Shown here in pieces: positions 34,153-41,405 of a stretch of DNA of 64,000 nt (its first letter is position 1; the number at the start of each line of letters is the position of its first letter). The notes under the pieces are model-generated. The model saw only the letters and a program-made list of their open reading frames with translations, did not search any database and was not told where the DNA came from. The DNA comes from Thalassotalea euphylliae. GTDB lineage: Bacteria; Pseudomonadota; Gammaproteobacteria; Enterobacterales; Alteromonadaceae. The stretch covers positions 3,596,001 through 3,660,000 of the forward strand of contig NZ_QUOT01000001.1 of assembly GCF_003390375.1 (NCBI RefSeq), in the 5' to 3' direction. The translations under genes were made by a program, and so were the position numbers.

Positions 34153-34172
34153 TGTGCACATTATTGTGCACA
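34153..34172. promoter_or_regulatory. Paired TGTGCACA operator-like motif upstream of the NSS transporter
   Basis: TGTGCACA occurs twice with a TTAT spacer. Each octamer is itself a perfect palindrome, so the site can bind two dimers side by side. It lies 113 bp before the transporter start and after the yajQ terminator. The binding protein is unknown. Confidence 0.5.
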
Positions 34173-34285
34173 GTCTATTTAAGTTGTCAGTCAACTATTT
34201 TACGCCACTGGCTTGTCTTCGCGGGTCGGTTTTACGTAAATTATGTCGCTAACAACGTAAATATAATAATAAAAGTAGATAGTTT

Positions 34286-35635
34286 ATGGCTGTTTCTAGA
34301 GGCGAGTTTAGCTCGCGCATCGGGTTTATTATGGCGGCCGCAGGCTCTGCGGTTGGTCTGGGTAACGTTTGGGGTTTTCCTACACAAACTGCGAGTAATG
34401 GTGGTGCAGCGTTCGTACTAGTGTATTTAGTGCTGGCGTTTTGTTTAGCATATCCTGCTTTCATGGCAGAAATATTAATTGGTCGCTATGGCCAAGCAAA
34501 TGCCGTTACTAGCTTACAAAAAATGTCGAGTAAGGCTTGGCAAAAGCGCTTTGCGTTTATTGTTGGCTTTGGCGGTATTATCTGTGCCTCACTCATTTTG
34601 AGTTTTTACGGCATTTTAGCCGGCTGGATGATGTCGTTTGCCGTTGAATCTGCCGCTGAAATCGCCGGATTGCAATCTATCGCGTCTTGGGCGGTGAGCG
34701 ACTCCGTTGCCCGTAATGTCTTTTTCACCACCTTATTTATGTTTCTCACCGTGTTTATTATTCGCCGCGGTGTCGAGCAAGGCATCGAAAAGTGGTCAAA
34801 GCGCTTAATGCCAATGATGATTGGCTTATTGATATTGCTGATTGGCTATGTCATGACCCTAGACGGTGCAATGCAAGGGTTAGAAGCTTATCTAAACCCT
34901 GATATCAGCCGCGTGTTAGAGCCGAACCTACTGGTCAGTGCGTTAGGTCAGGCGTTCTTCTCATTGTCACTTGGTACCTCGGTGATGGTGATTTACGGCT
35001 CTTATATTGCCAAGAAAGAAAACATGGTCACCATAGGGGCGCAAGTTACCCTGATTGATGTTTCTATTGCTTTCCTAGCTGGCTTGTTAATTATCCCTGC
35101 GATGTATGTCGCACAAGCACAAGGCGTGCAAATTTTTGCCGACGACGGTAGCTTAATTGCAGGGCCGACTTTAGTGTTTACCGTATTACCTAGCCTGTTT
35201 GATGGTATGGGCGGTTTAGGTTTGTTTATTGGTTTAGCCTTCTTCTTGTTAATGTCGATTGCAGCGCTAACTTCCTCCATTTCAATGCTTGAAGGGCCAG
35301 TTTCCTATGCGGTTGAACGCCATAATATCGATCGCAAGAAGGCAACAACCATCATTGGCTTGGTTATTTTACTCATAAGCTTCGGTATTATTTCAAATCT
35401 AGGTGTGATGTTAGGTTTTGTGGCGACCCTTTCAACAGAATATGGTCAGCCAATTATTGCCATGCTTTGCTGTGTGTTTGCTGGCTGGATCTGGCAACGT
35501 AGCTCACTATTAGCAGAAATAAAGCAAGGCAATGAAACGGTTGAAGACAGCTTGTTCTGGAAAGTCTGGCCGTGGTACACCAAATTTGTTTGCCCTGTGG
35601 CAATTGGTGGCGTGTTTGTTCACAGCTTGCTGTAA
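34286..35635 (+). CDS. Sodium-dependent transporter of the neurotransmitter:sodium symporter (NSS) family
   Basis: A 449-aa inner-membrane symporter with about 11 helices. The first helix contains the Na+/substrate-binding signature MAAAGSAVGLGNVWGFP, and helix 6 contains FFSLSLGTSVMVIYGSY. Bacterial relatives (LeuT, MhsT, TnaT) take up amino acids with Na+. Substrate cannot be assigned, though the Tyr-less helix 1 and 11-helix length resemble MhsT-like members. It is a single gene bounded by terminators, with a paired TGTGCACA motif upstream. Confidence 0.9.
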   Translation: MAVSRGEFSSRIGFIMAAAGSAVGLGNVWGFPTQTASNGGAAFVLVYLVLAFCLAYPAFMAEILIGRYGQANAVTSLQKMSSKAWQKRFAFIVGFGGIICASLILSFYGILAGWMMSFAVESAAEIAGLQSIASWAVSDSVARNVFFTTLFMFLTVFIIRRGVEQGIEKWSKRLMPMMIGLLILLIGYVMTLDGAMQGLEAYLNPDISRVLEPNLLVSALGQAFFSLSLGTSVMVIYGSYIAKKENMVTIGAQVTLIDVSIAFLAGLLIIPAMYVAQAQGVQIFADDGSLIAGPTLVFTVLPSLFDGMGGLGLFIGLAFFLLMSIAALTSSISMLEGPVSYAVERHNIDRKKATTIIGLVILLISFGIISNLGVMLGFVATLSTEYGQPIIAMLCCVFAGWIWQRSSLLAEIKQGNETVEDSLFWKVWPWYTKFVCPVAIGGVFVHSLL

Positions 35636-35647
35636 TAGGTATCAAAC

Positions 35648-35677
35648 AAAAATGGCAGTCAATAGACTGCCATTTTT
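35648..35677 (+). terminator. Terminator after the NSS transporter
   Basis: A 13-bp perfect stem (AAAAATGGCAGTC and complement) with a 4-nt loop and a T-rich end lies 12 bp after the stop codon. Confidence 0.92.
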
Positions 35678-35680
35678 ATT

Positions 35681-35879
35681 TAACCTCAGGTTTGGATAAG
35701 AAATAGTGAATAACAAATCAATTCAAATACTGATGTTGGTTTTTATCTTCTTGCGAGAAATTTTTGCTGATATCAAGGCAAATTTGCGCGTCAATAGCTG
35801 GTCTATTGCAAGTAAATTTAACGCTGGTAGCAGTAAAAATAGCCGCTAGAAGCACATTAGTTATCCAGAGCTGAGGTTA
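35681..35879. mobile_element. MITE-like element C with TAACCTCAG terminal inverted repeats
   Basis: The 199-bp segment starts TAACCTCAGGTTTGGATAA and ends with its inverted copy (TTATCCAGAGCTGAGGTTA), 17 of 19 positions matching. It has no coding capacity. It fills most of the gap between the NSS terminator and the convergent pseudouridine synthase gene. Its ends differ from elements A and B, so it is a second family. Confidence 0.7.
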
Positions 35880-35892
35880 TTTAGCAAAGTTG

Positions 35893-36594
35893 CTAGCACT
35901 TGGGCCAAGCCTGTTGCCATGGTGGCGAAATACTCGAAAGCCATGCTAACGCCTCAGAAGACTGAAAATGTTTTCCAAAATTCGGTGTTTGAAGGTAGTC
36001 AAACACTTTATCTTGGTAAGTAAAGCGCAGCGCGTAGGCGTGTAGGTAACCGCGATCGGCAACAAATTTTTCTGAACCGGGATTACCATACAAAGTATCT
36101 CCTAGTATGGGCGCACCAATACTGCTTAGTGCAACGCGAATCTGATGAGTCTTGCCACTGTGTGGCTTAAGCAAATAAGCGCGCAGGCCGGCAATTAAGC
36201 TGGTGCTAAAAAACTGTGTAATTGCTGGGTTCTCCATAGTACGAATTAACTTCCACATACCGCGGCGGCTTTTCGCCATATCGCCTTTGATTAACCCTTG
36301 CTTTTTTTTCGGCTTTTTATCGCTTAACGCAATGTAATACTTATCAATTTGATGTTCACGAAAAAGCTGCTCAAAGGTGCGCGCTGCAGCAAGGTTTTTG
36401 GCAAAGATAACTAAGCCTGAAGTTAGCTTGTCTAGTCGATGAACCGGGTAAAGCTCAGTCAGTTCAAGCTGGCTTTTTACTTGTGAAAATAAGCCTGCGC
36501 CAAGCTCACCTTCATCGTGAAAGTTAACGTTTGGCGCTTTGTTGACTAACACAAAATCTGGTTGCTCATCGACCAGTTCAAACCCACTAGTCAT
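35893..36594 (-). CDS. RluA-family RNA pseudouridine synthase
   Basis: The 233-aa product is a pseudouridine synthase of the RluA family. It has the catalytic motif HRLDKLTSGLVIFAK (Asp at about residue 53), then DKYYIALSDKKPKKKQG, PHSGKTHQIRVAL and GDTLYGNPGS. It lacks the S4 domain found in RluC/RluD, so it resembles the short subgroup that may act on tRNA or rRNA; the target base is unknown. It overlaps the nhaC gene by one base and follows it on the same strand. Confidence 0.85.
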   Translation of the reverse strand: MTSGFELVDEQPDFVLVNKAPNVNFHDEGELGAGLFSQVKSQLELTELYPVHRLDKLTSGLVIFAKNLAAARTFEQLFREHQIDKYYIALSDKKPKKKQGLIKGDMAKSRRGMWKLIRTMENPAITQFFSTSLIAGLRAYLLKPHSGKTHQIRVALSSIGAPILGDTLYGNPGSEKFVADRGYLHAYALRFTYQDKVFDYLQTPNFGKHFQSSEALAWLSSISPPWQQAWPKC

Positions 36595-37952
36595 TAGAAG
36601 CTAAGACCAATCAAGATGTAGATAACTATCGTTAACATAGCGCCAAATAAAGCATAAGGTAGTTGGGTTTTTACGTGTTCGTAATGATCACAGCCGCTGG
36701 CAATAGATGCAACCACTGTGGTGTCTGAAATTGGCGAAGAGTGGTCGCCAAAAATACCGCCACCTAGCACAGCCGCGACAAGGAAAGACACGGGCAGCCC
36801 AGTTTGCATGGCAATTGGTACGGCAATTGGAATTAAGATGGCAAAAGTACCCCAGGAGGTGCCGGTGGCAAATGCCATTACCGCAGCAACTAAAAAGATA
36901 ATTGGCGCAATTAAAAATAGTGGGACTTCCACCTGCATTAATTCACTAACATAAGTGCCTGTACCAAGCGCTTTAATGACATCACCAAAGGCAAATGACA
37001 AAACTAGAATCATTACCACAGGTGCCATATACCAAAGGCCATTAACGAATATTTTAGCCATTGCTTGCACACTAAGCAGGCGGTAATAGCTGATCATGCC
37101 AATCACTAACACGCAGCTACTAACGATGGCCCAAAACACCGAGAATGAGCCAGAGCCGCGACGCATGTCGCCGTCACCCGTGATAAATAACAAGGTTAAA
37201 GTGATTGCTAGTAGTGCAATTAATGGCACCCACATCACGCGTGCAGGGCCAATTTTTGTGTCGCCAGACTCATTTGGTGTGTTCACTAAGCTTGTTGCGC
37301 TTGCCAGAGGCCCAAAAGCTTTACCTGAATAAGCGGTGTAATAAGCCAGAGCAACGGCAATAATGGCATAAAAGTTATAGCCTATTGTGCCAATTAGTAC
37401 GCTAACTGGGTCGTCAAAACTAAAACCATCTAGCAAGCCAAGAACATAAGCGCCCCAGCCATTAATTAAGAACAAAATGCTTATCGGGGCGCAAGTTGAA
37501 TCGAGTAAATAAGCCAAGCGAGCGCGGCTTAGTTTATGGCGATCGAATAACTGTTGGCTTGCCATGCCGGCAGTAAACATACTCAGATTTGTGTCGGTGA
37601 AAATGCTGGAACCGATCAGTGTTGGTAGCATGCTGGCTTGGCGTTTGGTTTTAACGAGTTTTAACTTAGCTAAGTGTTCAATAAAACCATTAACCGCGCC
37701 AGCTTCACTGAGTAGCTTTACCATAGCGCCAATTAATAAACTGAAACAAATAATATAAACATTACCTGTTGACGAAAACACGTCAGCAAAGCCGGAAATC
37801 GCACCTGACGCGCCACTCAACGGTTGCCAGTTCGCAACCATTAAATGACTAAGTAGTACACCAACGAGCAGTGCCATTAAGGCATTGCGTCGCCAAACGG
37901 CAATTAAAATAGCGACAAATGGAGGAAGTAAACTGAGAGCGGAGTCTTGCAT
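36594..37952 (-). CDS. nhaC: NhaC-family Na+/H+ antiporter
   Basis: A 452-aa polytopic membrane protein with about 12 helices. Family wording includes GSSIFTDTNLSMFTAGMASQ, FATGTSWGTFAILIPIAVPI and GGGIFGDHSSPISDTTVVAS. NhaC-like proteins exchange Na+ for H+, but some relatives exchange malate/lactate or other organic acids, so the substrate is not fixed. Sodium exchange fits a marine cell with a Na+ stator and Na+ symporters. It is co-transcribed with the pseudouridine synthase gene. Confidence 0.85.
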   Translation of the reverse strand: MQDSALSLLPPFVAILIAVWRRNALMALLVGVLLSHLMVANWQPLSGASGAISGFADVFSSTGNVYIICFSLLIGAMVKLLSEAGAVNGFIEHLAKLKLVKTKRQASMLPTLIGSSIFTDTNLSMFTAGMASQQLFDRHKLSRARLAYLLDSTCAPISILFLINGWGAYVLGLLDGFSFDDPVSVLIGTIGYNFYAIIAVALAYYTAYSGKAFGPLASATSLVNTPNESGDTKIGPARVMWVPLIALLAITLTLLFITGDGDMRRGSGSFSVFWAIVSSCVLVIGMISYYRLLSVQAMAKIFVNGLWYMAPVVMILVLSFAFGDVIKALGTGTYVSELMQVEVPLFLIAPIIFLVAAVMAFATGTSWGTFAILIPIAVPIAMQTGLPVSFLVAAVLGGGIFGDHSSPISDTTVVASIASGCDHYEHVKTQLPYALFGAMLTIVIYILIGLSF

Positions 37953-38142
37953 AAAGTGTTCTTTAAATTGGGCTGTTTATACGAAATACTAATAATGGAT
38001 GTTATTTTCGCACCCATTGACACTGGGCGCACCTTTTTATTTTGTAACTTTTGGTAAAGTTTACTAGCTAGCGTATTGAATTATCATCAATTACCCTTAC
38101 ATTGTAACCAATTCGAATTATACGCTAGGCGGCGGAGCCATT

Positions 38143-39714
38143 TTGATCTCATCTCTTAATCAGTATTTACAAGCCTTATCAGCCGATGAACATTTAGCTG
38201 CCGTTTCAGGAATCAAGCGTGGTGTTGAGCGAGAAGCTTTGCGGGTGGTAAGTGAGGGAAGGCTATCAACTCAGCCTCATCGCGAAAATTTAGGATCGGC
38301 ACTAACACATCCATACATTACGACTGACTATTCAGAAACCTTACTTGAGTTTATTACGCCGGTAAGTGATTCAGCAGAGCAAACCATTGCTCAGCTGGAA
38401 GATATTCAAAAATATGCCTACGAAAATATTGATGGTGAGTTGTTATGGCCATTAAGTATGCCTTGCTTTGTTGAAGACGATGACCAAATTCCGCTAGCGC
38501 AATACGGCAGCTCTAACGTTGGCCGTATGAAAACCGTATATCGCCAAGGGCTGAAAAACCGCTATGGCAGCATGATGCAGGTAATCGCGGGCATTCATTT
38601 TAATTTTTCTTTTTCTGAAGACTTTTGGCGTGCTATTCAGCAAATAGATGGTGATACACGAGATTTACAAACCTTTGTTTCAGAGCGTTACTTTGCTCTT
38701 ATTCGCAATTACAAACGACTGTGCTGGTTAATTCCTTACTTGTTTGGCAGTTCACCAATACTGTGTAGTTCGTTCTTGCAAGACAAGCCGCATCAATTGC
38801 CATTCAAACGCTCTAAAACGGGGTATTTGTATTTAGAGCATGCCACGTCGCTGCGCATGAGCGATTTAGGCTACACCAACAGCGCACAATCAGCGCTGAA
38901 TATTTGCTACAACAATTTAACGTCATATGTTGAAGGGGTTAAAGAAGCAATTTCATTGGCTTCAGATGATTTCGATAAAATTGGCGTTAAGGTAGATGGC
39001 GAATATCGCCAACTAAACAGCAATGTGTTGCAAATTGAAAATGAACTTTATGCACCTATTCGACCTAAACGCGTGGCCGAGTCAGGTGAAAAGCCTTCAG
39101 AAGCATTGCAGCGTCGCGGTGTTGAATATATTGAAGTGCGTGCGTTAGATGTTAACCCATTCTCCGCAACGGGCATTAGCCTTGAGCAAATGCGCTTCCT
39201 CGATGTGTTTATAACCTACTGTGCACTAGCACCTAGCCCAGAGATGACTGCTGAGCTACAGAAACGCTATGAGCACAATATGGATAAAGTGGTGCTACGC
39301 GGCCGCGAACCTGAGCTAAAGCTTAACGATGACAATCAATGTAAAACCATCCCAGAGTGGGGTGGTGAGCTATTTGAAGAGTTTATGCAAGTGGCTAAGC
39401 TGTTAGATAAGGCCTACGGTACGGACGATTACCAAGTGGTGACGAGCAGCGAGTTTGCCAAAGTAAAAGATGCGAGCTTAACGCCTTCTGCGAAGCTAGT
39501 AGATATGGTGGTTAACCAAGAAGCGAAATACACAGCATTAGCATTAGGTAAAGCGAGTGAATACCGCGAACAGCAAATGGCTAATGGTTATCAAACATTT
39601 GATCAGGCGATGTTAACGCAAGCGGCAAAACAATCTCACCTTGATCAAAAAGCGATTGAAGAAAACGATACGCTAGACTTTGATAGCTTCTTAGCTGACT
39701 ATTTCAAAGCATAA
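38143..39714 (+). CDS. gshA: Glutamate-cysteine ligase
   Basis: GshA forms gamma-glutamylcysteine, the first step to glutathione. The 523-aa product is of the gammaproteobacterial type (E. coli 518 aa). It has GIKRGVEREALRV, TDYSETLLEFITP, GRMKTVYRQGLKNRYG and GVEYIEVRALDVNPF. The start is TTG at 38143, 7 nt after GGCGGAG; no ATG is available near the N-terminus. The opposite strand just beyond its stop codon carries four small-RNA genes. I see no clear terminator for gshA itself, only a weak hairpin at 39,758-39,779. Confidence 0.95.
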   Translation: MISSLNQYLQALSADEHLAAVSGIKRGVEREALRVVSEGRLSTQPHRENLGSALTHPYITTDYSETLLEFITPVSDSAEQTIAQLEDIQKYAYENIDGELLWPLSMPCFVEDDDQIPLAQYGSSNVGRMKTVYRQGLKNRYGSMMQVIAGIHFNFSFSEDFWRAIQQIDGDTRDLQTFVSERYFALIRNYKRLCWLIPYLFGSSPILCSSFLQDKPHQLPFKRSKTGYLYLEHATSLRMSDLGYTNSAQSALNICYNNLTSYVEGVKEAISLASDDFDKIGVKVDGEYRQLNSNVLQIENELYAPIRPKRVAESGEKPSEALQRRGVEYIEVRALDVNPFSATGISLEQMRFLDVFITYCALAPSPEMTAELQKRYEHNMDKVVLRGREPELKLNDDNQCKTIPEWGGELFEEFMQVAKLLDKAYGTDDYQVVTSSEFAKVKDASLTPSAKLVDMVVNQEAKYTALALGKASEYREQQMANGYQTFDQAMLTQAAKQSHLDQKAIEENDTLDFDSFLADYFKA

Positions 39715-39828
39715 CTCGAGCTAGTGCTCGCTCTAGCTAAATTTTCGATAATTCAAAAACACTTAGTACCATAAGTGTTGCGAATCGTTAGGTACTGATC
39801 AGAAAAATATCAGACGAAAGTATCAGAC

Positions 39829-39894
39829 AAAAAAAAGCGCGTTAGGGCAACGCGCTACTAAAATATGAAAGCAGTCCAGGGAGGTTTTGCTCTC
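39829..39894 (-). ncRNA. Sigma-E-type small RNA, unit 4 (about 66 nt)
   Basis: On the minus strand, GAGAGCAAAA begins at 39894, 6 nt after a TCGAA box. The seed-like CCTCCCTGG is at 39876-39884. The terminator is an 8-bp stem (AGCGCGTT and complement, 39836-39856) ending in T8. A-rich and T-rich single-stranded parts before the stem, plus the long T tail, fit an Hfq-binding RNA. It is the unit nearest gshA and the last of four in the direction of transcription. Its seed differs from those of the other units. Confidence 0.82.
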
Positions 39895-39900
39895 AAACAC

Positions 39901-39928
39901 TTCGACCAGTACTAATCCGGTTAGTTCA
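39901..39928 (-). promoter_or_regulatory. Sigma-E-type promoter of small-RNA unit 4
   Basis: The minus strand reads TGAACTA at 39928-39922, 16 bp, then TCGAA at 39905-39901. This matches the RpoE pattern GGAACTT-N16-TCNNA. The predicted start G is at 39894. Confidence 0.78.
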
Positions 39929-40060
39929 AAAAATGTTCAATATATTTCTGTTATATTTTCCTAATCGCTAACTTTTTTCTGAATATACTGGCAACTTGTT
40001 GTTCTTATTTAACTTTTTTCTAACAACTCTCTAGCTTTTCAAAACTCTCAAATTTCAGAC

Positions 40061-40137
40061 AAAAAAAATGCGTTTACTGGTAAAAATCAGTTAAACGCAT
40101 CAAATCTCATGAAACACTAAGGGAAAATAAGTCTCTC
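40061..40137 (-). ncRNA. Sigma-E-type small RNA, unit 3 (about 77 nt)
   Basis: The transcript begins GAGAGACTTATTTT at 40137. The motif TCCCTTAGTGTTT at 40112-40124 is identical over 13 nt to unit 2. The terminator stem ATGCGTTTA with complement spans 40068-40100, has one bulge, and is followed by T8. Nine nt of the shared motif (CCTTAGTGT) are perfectly complementary to the tolC leader. Features match an Hfq-dependent antisense RNA. No open reading frame is present. Confidence 0.85.
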
Positions 40138-40143
40138 AATTAA

Positions 40144-40171
40144 TAGGACAGGGTATTTCTTTAAAAGTTCA
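40144..40171 (-). promoter_or_regulatory. Sigma-E-type promoter of small-RNA unit 3
   Basis: The minus strand reads TGAACTT at 40171-40165, 16 bp, then TCCTA at 40148-40144. The start G at 40137 is again 6 nt further on. Confidence 0.82.
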
Positions 40172-40245
40172 CAAAGTTTTGGCTTTTTTGTTAAACAATA
40201 AGAATTGTTGAAAACTGAGATAAAAAGAAGAGATAAATAACAGGC

Positions 40246-40319
40246 AAAAAAAACGCGTTTACACTGGTATCAGGTAAACGCGCTCAAAAACATAAAAACA
40301 CTAAGGGAGTAATTCTCTC
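40246..40319 (-). ncRNA. Sigma-E-type small RNA, unit 2 (about 74 nt)
   Basis: The transcript begins GAGAGAATTACTCCC at 40319. The 13-nt motif TCCCTTAGTGTTT (40296-40308) is shared with unit 3. The terminator stem CGCGTTTA with complement (40254-40282), with an inner CTG/CAG extension, is followed by T8. The promoter in front of it is the closest to sigma-E consensus of the four. Unit 2 and unit 3 look like a recent duplication that kept the seed while the terminator loops diverged. Confidence 0.86.
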
Positions 40320-40325
40320 ACTTTG

Positions 40326-40353
40326 TTTGAGTCATGCTTGATAGTAAAGTTCA
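40326..40353 (-). promoter_or_regulatory. Sigma-E-type promoter of small-RNA unit 2
   Basis: The minus strand reads TGAACTT at 40353-40347, 16 bp, then TCAAA at 40330-40326. This is the full RpoE consensus apart from the first base. Confidence 0.85.
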
Positions 40354-40437
40354 ATTAAATTGAAAAAATTTTAAGAAAAGTAAAAGTGAGATGTGTGGCT
40401 AAGTTTTGAATAGTGATTTGGGCAGCAAATTCAGGGC

Positions 40438-40509
40438 AAAAAAAACGCGCTATGCTTAAAAAGAATAGCGCGATGAATATCCAAAAGGGGAATATAACAA
40501 AAGTCTCTC
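40438..40509 (-). ncRNA. Sigma-E-type small RNA, unit 1 (about 72 nt), MicA-like
   Basis: The transcript begins GAGAGACTTTTGTTATAT at 40509. The CCCCTTTTGG motif is at 40481-40490, partly looped between ATAT-type arms. The terminator stem CGCGCTAT with complement (40446-40472) is followed by T8. From memory, E. coli MicA is about 72 nt and starts GAAAGACGCGCATTTGTTAT with a later TCCC seed, so the GA(A/G)AGAC start, TTTGTTAT and the CCC seed agree in order. MicA also lies beside gshA on the opposite strand, under sigma-E control. Confidence 0.84.
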
Positions 40510-40515
40510 GTTTAG

Positions 40516-40543
40516 TAAGAGTGATGTAAAAACAAAAAGTTCC
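40516..40543 (-). promoter_or_regulatory. Sigma-E-type promoter of small-RNA unit 1
   Basis: The minus strand reads GGAACTT at 40543-40537 (perfect -35), 16 bp, then TCTTA at 40520-40516. The start G at 40509 is 6 nt further on. It faces away from the SLT lipoprotein gene. Confidence 0.85.
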
Positions 40544-40621
40544 AAGAAAGGTAAGATTTTTTTTTAATGCTCTGGCATCATAACCCTACCAAGTCGCTTA
40601 CTTTTTCAATTTAGTTGTTTT

Positions 40622-41242
40622 ATGCGTAAAACTAAGCTGTTTCTGATTAGCTTGCTCAGCACAATATTACTTGCTGGCTGTGCAACGCCTCCTCCAAAAA
40701 ATCCTGAAAATATCTGCGAAATCTTTCGCGAGCACCGCGATTGGTATTTTGCTGCAAAAGATGCACGCGAGCGTTGGGGCGTTCCTATTCATGTGCCAAT
40801 GGCGATGATGTATCAAGAAAGCTCGTTTAGGCATGATGCACTGCCACCGCGCGACTACTTACTTGGCTTTATCCCGTGGGGGCGAGTAAGTAGTGCCTAC
40901 GGTTATTCGCAAGCCAAAACCATGACATGGGATGACTATATTCGCGAAACCGATAATACTGGCGCAGATCGCGATGATTTTGATGATGCAATTGATTTTA
41001 TGGGCTGGTTTATTTTTAAAACGCAAAAAATCAATAAAGTATCAAAATGGGATGCCTACAATCAGTACTTGAACTATCACGAAGGCTGGGGCGGCTTTAA
41101 ACGTAAAACATACAAGAAAAAACCTTGGTTGGTGAAGGTGTCGCGTAAAGTAGATAATCGTGCTCGCCGCTATTCCAGCCAATTAAAAAGTTGTGAAGAA
41201 GAGTTAGATCATGGCTGGTTATGGCGATTATTTTTTGGTTAA
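40622..41242 (+). CDS. SLT-fold lipoprotein (putative membrane-bound lytic transglycosylase)
   Basis: The 206-aa precursor has a lipoprotein signal with lipobox LLAGC (Cys19), so it is probably anchored to the outer membrane. The mature part resembles a lysozyme-like SLT domain: MAMMYQESSF carries the candidate catalytic Glu (about residue 60), and SAYGYSQAKTMTWDDY and YLNYHEGWGG follow. This points to peptidoglycan cleavage. It lacks the LysM or extra domains of the large transglycosylases. Its promoter region is shared with the divergent small-RNA unit 1. Confidence 0.75.
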   Translation: MRKTKLFLISLLSTILLAGCATPPPKNPENICEIFREHRDWYFAAKDARERWGVPIHVPMAMMYQESSFRHDALPPRDYLLGFIPWGRVSSAYGYSQAKTMTWDDYIRETDNTGADRDDFDDAIDFMGWFIFKTQKINKVSKWDAYNQYLNYHEGWGGFKRKTYKKKPWLVKVSRKVDNRARRYSSQLKSCEEELDHGWLWRLFFG

Positions 41243-41405
41243 ACCGACAGTAATAGCTAATTGACCTAAATACATAATAAGCATAGACAAACAATTTTTA
41301 ACGTTTAATTAATAAGCGCGGCAGCTGTGAATATGATAGACTGCCGCGCTTTTTTATTATCTGCTGCCAAGAAATTATTCGGGGTGGCTTGCGTTAAGGA
41401 ATTCT

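Noticed and set aside
40021..40055. A fifth small-RNA start between units 3 and 4 (two more GAGAG-like strings)
   Set aside because: No TCNNA box lies 6 nt upstream of either string, no -35 element, and no terminator of its own.
39829..40509. Regularly recurring hairpins read as a CRISPR array or as integron attC sites
   Set aside because: Spacing is irregular (about 109 to 180 bp between the repeated hairpins), hairpin sequences differ, no cas or integrase genes are near, and each hairpin belongs to a promoter-seed-terminator unit.
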